NCBI RefSeq assembly: GCF_039523335.1
Contig: NZ_BAAAFC010000001.1
Coordinates: 62,001 to 126,000 of the forward strand
Direction: 5' to 3'
DNA length: 64,000 nt
Source: Marinobacter szutsaonensis
GTDB lineage: Bacteria; Pseudomonadota; Gammaproteobacteria; Pseudomonadales; Oleiphilaceae
Position numbers and translations under genes: made by a program. The first letter of the stretch is position 1, and every line of letters starts with the position of its first letter. Of the stretch, positions 22,304 through 32,598 are shown one piece after another. A model generated the notes under the pieces. The model searched no databases. It saw nothing but the letters and a program-made list of their open reading frames with translations, and was not told the DNA's origin.

Positions 22304-23134
22304 ATGACGGACGATACCAGCACCACGGTAGCGGAAGCAGAACAGGCGCCTGATGAACAGACGCCGCTGGCACTGGTTTCCGGCAAGCCCGTCGTTGACC
22401 TTCCCAAGGACCTGTACATTCCACCCGATGCCCTGGCGGTGTTCCTGGAGGCCTTCGAAGGCCCCCTGGACCTGCTGTTGTACCTGATTCGCCGCCAGAA
22501 CATGAATATCCTGGATATTGATGTCAGCGAGATCACCCGGCAGTACATGGACTACATCGGGGCGGTGGAGGCGATGCGCTTCGAACTGGCGGCGGAGTAC
22601 CTGGTGATGGCCGCCACCCTGGCCGAGATCAAGTCCCGCATGTTGCTGCCGCGCCAGGAGTCCGAGGATGAGGAAGAAATCGATCCCAGGGCGGAATTGA
22701 TACGCCGGCTCCAGCAGTACGAGCGCTTCAAGCAGGCGGCCGAGGATATCGACGAATTGCCCCGGATGGAGCGTGATACCTTCGGCGCATCCGCGGCATT
22801 GCCGAAGCTGCCGTCCAGCCAGCCCCATCCCGACGTGGATCTCCGTGAGCTGCTGTTGGCCATGCAGGGGGTGCTCAAGCGTGCGGATCTGTTTACCAGT
22901 CATCACGTGGAGAAGGAAATCCTGTCGACCCGTGAGCGGATGTCACACATCCTTTCTGTGCTGCAGGATGACCGGTTCGTGTCCTTTGAAAGCCTGTTTA
23001 CCCCTGAAGAAGGTCGGCTGGGCGTGGTGGTAACCTTCCTGGCCACACTGGAGCTGGTCAAGGAACAGCTGATCGAGGTGGTTCAGGGCGAAACGCTGGG
23101 GCCGATTCACGTCCGGGCCCGTGCGGCCAGCTGA
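22304..23134 (+). CDS. scpA: ScpA, segregation and condensation protein A
   Basis: 276 residues. The core kleisin segment reads AFEGPLDLLLYLIRRQNMNILDI, then EYLVMAATLAEIKSRMLLPR, and the C-terminal winged helix binds the SMC head. With ScpB it bridges SMC dimers in chromosome condensation. smc itself is encoded 2.5 kb downstream on the same strand. An 8-bp perfect hairpin (22266-22284) lies between trpS and scpA without a T-run, so readthrough from trpS is likely. Confidence 0.94.
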   Translation: MTDDTSTTVAEAEQAPDEQTPLALVSGKPVVDLPKDLYIPPDALAVFLEAFEGPLDLLLYLIRRQNMNILDIDVSEITRQYMDYIGAVEAMRFELAAEYLVMAATLAEIKSRMLLPRQESEDEEEIDPRAELIRRLQQYERFKQAAEDIDELPRMERDTFGASAALPKLPSSQPHPDVDLRELLLAMQGVLKRADLFTSHHVEKEILSTRERMSHILSVLQDDRFVSFESLFTPEEGRLGVVVTFLATLELVKEQLIEVVQGETLGPIHVRARAAS

Positions 23135-23176
23135 AAGCCACGAAGTCCAGAAACCCCAAGACACCGGATTCTGATC

Positions 23177-23797
23177 ATGAATGAAGAACACCTGCAAAGG
23201 ATTCAGGCCATTGCCGAGGCGGCCTTGCTGGCGGCGGGCAAGCCGCTGTCACTGGAACAGCTCCGGGAACTGTTCACCGAGGATGAGCGGCCGGCCCGGC
23301 AGGTGATGGAGCATGTCATGGTTCAGCTGGAGGCCGCGTGCGAGGGCAGGGGCTTTGAGCTGAAAAAAGTGGCCAGCGGTTATCGGCTTCAGGTGCGGGA
23401 AGAGTACGCTCCCTGGGTCGGACGCCTGTTCGAGGAGAAACCCCAGCGCTATTCCCGGGCCTTGCTGGAGACCCTGGCGCTGATCGCCTACCGGCAGCCG
23501 ATTACCCGGGGGGAAATCGAGGATATCCGTGGTGTTACGGTAAGCAGCAATATCATTCGCACCCTGCTTGAGCGAGAGTGGGTGCGCGTTGTCGGCCACC
23601 GGGACGTACCGGGTCGCCCGGCCATGTACGCCACGACCAAACAGTTTCTGGATTATTTCAATCTGACCGGCCTGGATCAATTGCCGCCACTGTCGGAAGT
23701 GCGGGATCTCGAGGAAATCGGCCGGGAAATCGAGAAGAACATGCAGGGGGAGATCGAGTTCGAGTCCCCCGAATCCAGTCAGCAGACCATTCACTGA
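23177..23797 (+). CDS. scpB: ScpB, segregation and condensation protein B
   Basis: 206 residues with two winged-helix domains. Family segments are IAEAALLAAGKPLSLEQL, RYSRALLETLALIAYRQPITRGEIEDIRGV and VVGHRDVPGRPAMYATTK. It partners ScpA. The C-terminus beyond residue 185 is acidic and probably disordered. It lies 42 bases after scpA. Confidence 0.94.
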   Translation: MNEEHLQRIQAIAEAALLAAGKPLSLEQLRELFTEDERPARQVMEHVMVQLEAACEGRGFELKKVASGYRLQVREEYAPWVGRLFEEKPQRYSRALLETLALIAYRQPITRGEIEDIRGVTVSSNIIRTLLEREWVRVVGHRDVPGRPAMYATTKQFLDYFNLTGLDQLPPLSEVRDLEEIGREIEKNMQGEIEFESPESSQQTIH

Positions 23798-23834
23798 CCT
23801 CACATCAGCGTCAGTCATTATCAAGGATTTAACC

Positions 23835-24797
23835 ATGGCGTCAGATCGACCAAGCCAAGGCTCAGCAAAACGTCAGGAAACTGGTAGCCCGGATACTCCG
23901 GAGCGGGTGCAGAAACTCCTGGCCAGGGCCGGTGTCGGCTCCCGCCGGGAAATCGAGGGCTGGATGGAAGCCGGCCGGCTCACCGTCAACGGCCAACCGG
24001 TCAGTCCCGGCCAGAAAGCCACCGCACAAGACCGTTTCGACCTGGATGGCAAGCGGCTGGACGTAGCCGGTGCCGCCGGGGTGCTGCGCCGGGTACTGAT
24101 CTACAATAAGCCCGAAGGCGAGGTGACTACCCGCAAGGATCCGGAAGGCCGGCCGACGGTTTTTGACCGGCTGCCGAGGCTGAAGGACCACCGTTGGCTG
24201 TCCATCGGCCGCCTGGACATCAACACCACCGGCCTGGTGCTGTTCACCACCGACGGCGAGCTGGCCAATCGGCTGATGCACCCGTCCAGCGAGATCGACC
24301 GGGAATACGCCGTGCGGATTTTCGGTGAGGTGGACGAGGCCATGATCGAGCGCCTGCTGGAAGGGGTGCTGCTTGAAGATGGTATGGCAAAGTTCACGGA
24401 CGTTACGCCGGCGGGTGGCAGGGGCATCAACCAGTGGTTCCATGTCACCCTCATGGAGGGGCGTAAGCGCGAGGTTCGTCGCCTCTGGGAATCCCAGGGT
24501 GTGAAGGTAAGCCGGCTCAAGCGGGTGCGTTACGGGCCGATCTTCCTGCCCAGCCGCCTGACCGTGGGCAAATGGGAAGAGCTGGATCAGAAGGCGGTGG
24601 ATCTGCTGAGCCGTACCGTCGGGCTGGAACCAGTCGAGATTCCTGCCAAGACCCCGGGTGAACAGGCTGCCCATGACCGCCGTCGCCGTAAGTCGCCGTC
24701 CCGCCCCGGCAAAAAGCCTGGCGCGAATAAATGGCAGGTTACTGATTCCACTCCAGAAAAGCCGAAAGCACGCCGCCGACCCCAATCCCGCAAGTAA
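23835..24797 (+). CDS. rluB: RluB, 23S rRNA pseudouridine-2605 synthase
   Basis: 320 residues: S4 RNA-binding domain (RVQKLLARAGVGSRREIEGW), then an RsuA-type synthase domain with the catalytic Asp D128 in SIGRLDINTTGL. The C-terminal 55 residues are Lys/Arg-rich and probably disordered, as in other RluB. The scpA-scpB-rluB order is widely conserved and supports RluB over RluE or RluF. Confidence 0.92.
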   Translation: MASDRPSQGSAKRQETGSPDTPERVQKLLARAGVGSRREIEGWMEAGRLTVNGQPVSPGQKATAQDRFDLDGKRLDVAGAAGVLRRVLIYNKPEGEVTTRKDPEGRPTVFDRLPRLKDHRWLSIGRLDINTTGLVLFTTDGELANRLMHPSSEIDREYAVRIFGEVDEAMIERLLEGVLLEDGMAKFTDVTPAGGRGINQWFHVTLMEGRKREVRRLWESQGVKVSRLKRVRYGPIFLPSRLTVGKWEELDQKAVDLLSRTVGLEPVEIPAKTPGEQAAHDRRRRKSPSRPGKKPGANKWQVTDSTPEKPKARRRPQSRK

Positions 24798-24931
24798 GGC
24801 TGCGGGAAGGGTCCGGAAAAATCCGGAGTGGGGCAATCAAAATGTCGGACAAGGGGGTGGGGCCAGTGCAAGCCTGTGCTAAACTCCAGCGCTTGTGACT
24901 GTATTCATCCAGGAAGTGAGCGCCAGAATTT

Positions 24932-25615
24932 ATGAGGTTTCAGGCTCCTGAAAGTTTGTCCGAACAGATTGCCCAGCACCTGGGGCAAAGGATCGTTACC
25001 CGTGATCTCAAGCCAGGCGAGCGAATCCAGGAACTCAAGGTCGCCGGCGAACTGAACGTGAGCCGCGGCTCGGTCCGTGAGGCCCTGCTGATCATGCAGC
25101 GGCGGCACCTGGTGGAAATCTTTCCCCGCCGGGGCGCCGTGGTTTCAGGACTGACGGCCGATAGCGTCAATAACCTCTACGATATCTACATTGATCTCCT
25201 GTGCATGCTGGGGCGAAAAGTGCTCGAGCGCTGGTCCGGTGAGGAGCTGGGTGGCGTCATGGGCCAGGTCCGGGAGCTGCAGGCGGTGATCGACGCCCTC
25301 AACTCCAACAGTGCCGATGCGGCGGAACAGGTGATCGACGCCGGCTTCGGCGTCATGCGCTATGCCTACCGTCTGGTGGAGAATCCGTTCCTGGAGGAGA
25401 CCCTGGAGAATTTCCGGCCCGCCATCAGCCGCACCTACTTTGTGGCACTGGAGCATTTCCGGGAAGAGATCGATGAGACGGCAACTTTCTTCCGCCAGCT
25501 GGCGGATGCCGCCACTGCCGGCGACGCTGACCGTCTCCAGGCGGCCATCCAGGCCTTCGGCGAACACCAGCGCCAGCAGGTGCTGAGTATTCTCAGGGAC
25601 GAGGAGAGCGCCTGA
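24932..25615 (+). CDS. GntR-family regulator with FCD domain
   Basis: 227 residues. The N-terminal winged helix has ITRDLKPGERIQE-like and NVSRGSVREALLIMQRRHLVE segments; the C-terminal helical FCD domain (residues 80-220) would bind a small carboxylate, often with a metal. The stop is one base from the smc start. A GntR/FCD gene before smc-zipA-ligA is also found in Pseudomonas. It may control that operon or something unlinked; no operator is evident. Confidence 0.85.
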   Translation: MRFQAPESLSEQIAQHLGQRIVTRDLKPGERIQELKVAGELNVSRGSVREALLIMQRRHLVEIFPRRGAVVSGLTADSVNNLYDIYIDLLCMLGRKVLERWSGEELGGVMGQVRELQAVIDALNSNSADAAEQVIDAGFGVMRYAYRLVENPFLEETLENFRPAISRTYFVALEHFREEIDETATFFRQLADAATAGDADRLQAAIQAFGEHQRQQVLSILRDEESA

Positions 25616-25616
25616 T

Positions 25617-28600
25617 ATGCGGCTGAAGTCCATCAAGCTGTCCGGTTTCAAGTCCTTCGTTGATCCGACCACGGTTCCTTTCCCCTCCAACATGACCGCG
25701 GTGGTGGGGCCCAACGGCTGTGGCAAGTCGAACATTATTGATGCGGTGCGCTGGGTCATGGGGGAAAGCTCCGCCAAGTACCTGCGTGGCGAATCCATGA
25801 CCGACGTCATCTTTAATGGCTCCAGTGCCCGCAAGCCCGTGGGCCAGGCCTCCATCGAACTGGTGTTCGACAACAGCGATGGCTCCGCGCCTGGCGAGTT
25901 TGCCCGCTTCAATGAGATCTCCGTGCGCCGTCGGGTGTCCCGGGAAGGGCAGTCCGAATACTTCATGAATGGCGCCAAATGCCGCCGTCGTGACATTACC
26001 GATCTGTTCCTGGGTACCGGTCTGGGGCCTCGTAGCTACGCCATTATCGAGCAGGGCATGATTTCCCGGCTTATCGAGGCCAAACCGGAAGAACTCCGGG
26101 TCTATATCGAGGAAGCGGCGGGGATCTCCAAGTACAAGGAACGCCGGCGGGAAACCGAGAACCGGATTCGCCGCACCCAGGAAAACCTTGAGCGTCTCAC
26201 CGACCTGCGTGACGAACTGTCCCGCCAGTTGCAGCACCTGGAACGCCAGGCCGCGGCCGCCGAGAAGTACAAGGCCTACAAGCAGGAAGAGCGCCAGAAG
26301 AAGGCAGAGCTGACGGTGCTACGCTGGCAGTCCCTCGACAACGACCTGCAGACCTGGCGTGGCAAGATCCGGGACACCGAGCTTGAACTGGAAAAGCAGC
26401 TGACCGAACGGGTCAGCCTGGAAACCTCCCTCGAATCCCTCCGGGACAGCCATCAGGACCGAACCGAACATTTCAACCGCGCCCAGGCCCGCTACTACGA
26501 GGCCGGCGCCGATATCGCCCGCATCGAGCAGAGCCTGGAACACCAGCGCGAGCGCAGCCGCCAGACGGCCACGGAACTGGACCAGGCCATGGCCAACGAG
26601 CGGGAGCTGGCGCGGGAGCTGGAGCAGGACGAAGAAAAACTGGCCGGTATCCAGGAAGAGCTGGACATGATGGAGCCGGAGCAGGAAGCCCTGGCCATCC
26701 GCTCCGAGGAGTCTGGCGAGAAGCTGCAGCAGGCCGAAGACGCCATGAGCGACTGGCAGCACAAGTGGGAAGACTTCAGTACCCGTTCTTCCGATGCGCG
26801 CCGTCAGGCGGAGCTGGCCCAGTCCAGGATCCGCTCCCTGGAAGATGCCATCGAACAGCTTCGGAACCGTAGCCGGAAACTGGAGGACGAGCGTGAGCTG
26901 CTCGAAGGCCAGATGGACCGGGCTGAACTGGAAGGCCTGCTGGAGCAACAGGAGACCCTGGAACTCCAGCGGGAAGAAGCCTCCGAGCGGATCGCGGATA
27001 TCCAGGACGAACTCTACGAAGCCCGACAGCAGCAGCGCGAGGCCGAAAATGCCCTGTCTGAGGAGCGTCAGCGGGTCCAGAGTCTCCGGGCGTCCCTTGA
27101 ATCCCAGCAGGCATTGCTGGACGAACAACTGGGTAGTCAGGACGATCAGCTCCAGTCCTGGCTTTCCGACCATGACCTGCTGGACGCACCGCGTGTGGCC
27201 TCACGCCTGCGGATTGACGACGGCTGGGAATTCGCCGTGGAACAGGTCATTGGCCGGTTCACCCAGGGTCTGGCGCTACCGGGTATCTCCGAACTCTCCG
27301 ATGCCATGGCGGATGCCCCCCGGGGATTGGCGGTGGTAGATGACGGTTCCGGGGATGCCGGCACTGGTACCGGTCTGGCCGCACGGGTCTCTGGTGTGCC
27401 GGCGGTCACCGCGATGCTCGACGGCATCGACACCGCTGAAAACCTGGATGAGGCCCTGGTCACGCGCGCGAGCCTTGGTGCAGGCCGGAGCCTGATCACC
27501 CGGGAAGGTATCTGGGTCGCCCGTGACTGGATCCTGATGCCGGATTCGGATGCCGGTCAGGTGGGCGTCATCGAACGCCAGAAAAAGGTCGCCGAGCTGA
27601 CGGAGCAGTTGGCCAGCGCCGAGGCAGCCATGGAGACGGCAAGCGAATGCCTGGAACAGCTCCAGGAGCGTGCCGAGCGGGCGGAAGCTACCCGCGAGGA
27701 TGCCCAGGCGAAGCTGTCCGACGCCGAGCGCGAGCTCAGCAGTCTGGGCTCCCGGATTTCCGGGCTCAAGGCACGGGCCGAACAGATCGATGCCCGGCTG
27801 CAACGCATTACCGAGGATCGTGACGACGTGGCGGTCAGCCTTGAGGACCAGCAGGAAAGCCTGCAGATGGCCCGTGAGGAGTGGCAGCAGGCCCTGGCTT
27901 CCACGGAGGACAGTGACGAGGAGAAGGAACGGCTGCTGGAGCAACGGGATACGCTCCGGGAGAACCTGGATCGCCTGCGCCAGGAGGCCCGTCATGACCG
28001 GGACCATGCCCATCAGCTGCAGCTTCAGCTCCAGACCCTGAACAGCCAGCGTGAGGGCCTGAAGCAGACTATTGACCGGATGCAGCTGCAGAAGGAGCGG
28101 ATCCAGGAGCGCCTGGAGATCCTACGGGAATCGCGGGAGAGTGCCGAGGAGCCCATGGAAGACCTGCAGATGCAGCTCGAAGGCTTGCTGGACCGCCGGC
28201 TGGCGGAAGAGGAAAAGCTCGGTGCGGCACGGGATTCCCTCGAGGAGATTGACCGGGAGGTTCGCGAGAAGGAACAGGCCCGAAGCCGGATTGACCATGA
28301 GATCCAGGATGTCCGCGCCCGGCTGGAAAAACTCAAGATGGAGTCACAGGCACTGGAGATCCGCTCCGGCAACCATATCGAGCAGCTCACGGAACTGGAT
28401 GTGAAACTGCAGGAAGTACTGGAGCAGCTGCCGGAAGCGGCCAATGAGAAAGACTGGGCCGACGAGCTGGAGAAGATTGGCAACCGGATTCAGCGGCTGG
28501 GCGCCATCAACCTGGCGGCCATCGAGGAGTACCAGGTCCAGAGTGAGCGCAAGACCTATCTGGACAGCCAGCACGAAGATCTGATGGAAGCCCTGGAAAC

Positions 28601-29111
28601 GCTGGATAACGCGATCCGGAAGATCGACCGGGAAACCCGCCAGCGCTTCAAGGAAACCTTCGACCAGGTCAACGGCGGCCTGCAGGCACTGTTCCCGAAA
28701 GTGTTCGGGGGTGGTAATGCCTATCTGGAGCTGACCGGCGAGGACCTCCTGGAAACCGGCGTCGCCATCATGGCGCGGCCACCGGGCAAGAAGAACAGCA
28801 CCATCCATCTGCTTTCCGGTGGTGAGAAAGCCCTGACGGCGATCGCACTGGTGTTTTCAATCTTCCAGCTCAACCCGGCGCCGTTCTGTATGCTGGACGA
28901 GGTGGATGCGCCACTGGACGATGCCAACGTCGGCCGGTATGCCAATATGGTCAAGGAGATGTCGAAGCAGGTGCAGTTCATCTACATTACCCACAACAAG
29001 ATCGCCATGGAGATGGCGGACCAGCTGATGGGCGTGACCATGCACGAACCGGGTTGTTCGCGGCTGGTGTCCGTGGATGTGGAGGAAGCCGCAGCCCTGG
29101 CCGAGGCCTGA
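25617..29111 (+). CDS. smc: SMC, chromosome partition protein
   Basis: 1164 residues. The N-terminal ATPase half has Walker A GPNGCGKS (31-38). Two coiled coils (about 170-500 and 680-1000) flank the hinge (about 510-660). The C-terminal half has the signature LSGGEKALTAIALVFSI and Walker B CMLDEVDAPLDDANV. It condenses and orients the chromosome with ScpA and ScpB. This organism therefore uses SMC-ScpAB, not or not only MukBEF. It directly follows the GntR gene. Confidence 0.97.
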   Translation: MRLKSIKLSGFKSFVDPTTVPFPSNMTAVVGPNGCGKSNIIDAVRWVMGESSAKYLRGESMTDVIFNGSSARKPVGQASIELVFDNSDGSAPGEFARFNEISVRRRVSREGQSEYFMNGAKCRRRDITDLFLGTGLGPRSYAIIEQGMISRLIEAKPEELRVYIEEAAGISKYKERRRETENRIRRTQENLERLTDLRDELSRQLQHLERQAAAAEKYKAYKQEERQKKAELTVLRWQSLDNDLQTWRGKIRDTELELEKQLTERVSLETSLESLRDSHQDRTEHFNRAQARYYEAGADIARIEQSLEHQRERSRQTATELDQAMANERELARELEQDEEKLAGIQEELDMMEPEQEALAIRSEESGEKLQQAEDAMSDWQHKWEDFSTRSSDARRQAELAQSRIRSLEDAIEQLRNRSRKLEDERELLEGQMDRAELEGLLEQQETLELQREEASERIADIQDELYEARQQQREAENALSEERQRVQSLRASLESQQALLDEQLGSQDDQLQSWLSDHDLLDAPRVASRLRIDDGWEFAVEQVIGRFTQGLALPGISELSDAMADAPRGLAVVDDGSGDAGTGTGLAARVSGVPAVTAMLDGIDTAENLDEALVTRASLGAGRSLITREGIWVARDWILMPDSDAGQVGVIERQKKVAELTEQLASAEAAMETASECLEQLQERAERAEATREDAQAKLSDAERELSSLGSRISGLKARAEQIDARLQRITEDRDDVAVSLEDQQESLQMAREEWQQALASTEDSDEEKERLLEQRDTLRENLDRLRQEARHDRDHAHQLQLQLQTLNSQREGLKQTIDRMQLQKERIQERLEILRESRESAEEPMEDLQMQLEGLLDRRLAEEEKLGAARDSLEEIDREVREKEQARSRIDHEIQDVRARLEKLKMESQALEIRSGNHIEQLTELDVKLQEVLEQLPEAANEKDWADELEKIGNRIQRLGAINLAAIEEYQVQSERKTYLDSQHEDLMEALETLDNAIRKIDRETRQRFKETFDQVNGGLQALFPKVFGGGNAYLELTGEDLLETGVAIMARPPGKKNSTIHLLSGGEKALTAIALVFSIFQLNPAPFCMLDEVDAPLDDANVGRYANMVKEMSKQVQFIYITHNKIAMEMADQLMGVTMHEPGCSRLVSVDVEEAAALAEA

Positions 29112-29172
29112 TGCCGGAACTGGTTGAATTGCCATCAAGGATGACAAAAATGCCATCTGGCCCGGCTGCGCG

Positions 29173-29201
29173 TTGTATTCATTACAGGCTTTTCTTAGAG
29201 T
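29173..29201 (+). promoter_or_regulatory. Possible sigma-70 promoter of zipA
   Basis: TTGTAT (29173-29178), a 17-bp spacer, then TAGAGT (29196-29201), in the 128-base gap between smc and zipA. Confidence 0.4.
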
Positions 29202-29239
29202 AGCAACATTATTGAACCTGCAGACAGGACGACAGCGCT

Positions 29240-30307
29240 ATGTCTCTTAGGGAATGGTTAATCGCCATAGGTACCCTGGTTATTCTCGGCATCGTGATCG
29301 ATGGTATTCGTCGGATGCGCCGGGCTCGGAAAGAGTCCATGGCTATTTCGTCGGGGATGGGTGCGGATGACCTCGACGAGTCTCCTCTCGAAGAGGAGTA
29401 CAACCCCGAATTGCCCAATGGCGGCGCCCGGACGATCTCCCGTGACGTTCTGGAAGAGCGGGGTTACGTCAAACCCGAAAGATCCAGCCGCTTCGGCAAT
29501 CCGCCACCCAAACCGACCCGGCCGGCGAAGGAAACCCGTAAACCGGAACAGCCCGCGGAGCCTGAACCCGAAATGGCGGAGGACGAGCATCTGTCTTCTG
29601 CCGATCAGGAGGACTACATTCAGGACGCCGGCTGGGGCGCCCGTGACGACGAGCCGGTTGATGACGGTATCGTCGGCGAGCCCCGCACTGTGGCGCCAGA
29701 ACCAGCGCCCCGGCCTGAAGAGCCCGAGGTCACTGAAGAGCCTCGGGCTGCCAAACAATCACCGGCAGAAAATGCGCCCCCGATTGTCACCAGCGAGGTA
29801 GAGGAGGACACCGCCCGGAGAACTCCCACCGCGCGTCGTTCTGACCAGCCACTGGCGGGTGCCAACCGTCCCGAGGCCCGGGAAGTGATTGTGATCAACA
29901 TACTCGCCCGCAGTGGCGAAGAGTTCACTGGCACCGCCCTCAAGAAACTGTTCGAGGCATGTGGGCTTGAACATGGCGACATGGATATCTATCACCGCCA
30001 CGAGGAAGCGGACACCACCAGCCCGGTGCAGTTCAGCGTCGCCAATGCCGTGGAGCCGGGCACTTTCAAGCCCTCCGACATTCCGGGCATGAAAACGCCG
30101 GGGATCAGCTTCTTCATGAGCCTGCCCGGTCCGTCCAAACCACTGCAGGCCTTCGATTTCATGCTGGAGACCGCCCAGGCAGTGGTTCGTAACCTGGGGG
30201 GGGAACTCAAGGACGAACGGCGCAGTGTGATGACGCCGCAGACCATCGAGCATTGTCGCCAGCGCATCCGCGAATTCGAGCGTAAGCAGCGATCCCAGCG
30301 GGTTTGA
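29240..30307 (+). CDS. zipA: ZipA, FtsZ-binding cell division protein
   Basis: 355 residues with the classical layout: an N-terminal membrane helix (REWLIAIGTLVILGIVIDGI, residues 4-23), a basic stop-transfer stretch, a long Pro/Glu-rich linker (about 40-205), and a C-terminal FtsZ-binding domain (EVIVINILARSGEEFTG to RIREFE). It tethers FtsZ to the inner membrane in the early divisome. A clear terminator follows it, so ligA may be transcribed partly separately. Confidence 0.95.
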   Translation: MSLREWLIAIGTLVILGIVIDGIRRMRRARKESMAISSGMGADDLDESPLEEEYNPELPNGGARTISRDVLEERGYVKPERSSRFGNPPPKPTRPAKETRKPEQPAEPEPEMAEDEHLSSADQEDYIQDAGWGARDDEPVDDGIVGEPRTVAPEPAPRPEEPEVTEEPRAAKQSPAENAPPIVTSEVEEDTARRTPTARRSDQPLAGANRPEAREVIVINILARSGEEFTGTALKKLFEACGLEHGDMDIYHRHEEADTTSPVQFSVANAVEPGTFKPSDIPGMKTPGISFFMSLPGPSKPLQAFDFMLETAQAVVRNLGGELKDERRSVMTPQTIEHCRQRIREFERKQRSQRV

Positions 30308-30316
30308 GGGTCGTAA

Positions 30317-32413
<2,097 letters not shown>

Positions 32414-32598
32414 GCCCTGCATCACAAACGTGCGGCTGGCCGCAGACCAGGACGGTTTGCGGGCAGCGAATCTGAGAACTCGCGCAGATCCCGTCTTCGA
32501 CAAATTGGCTACCATGGCGTTGTTCTGTAACGGTGTGTAAATCAGCCTTAGTGGCGGGCGCACACCCACAATAACAACGCTCCGAAACGGACTTTTCC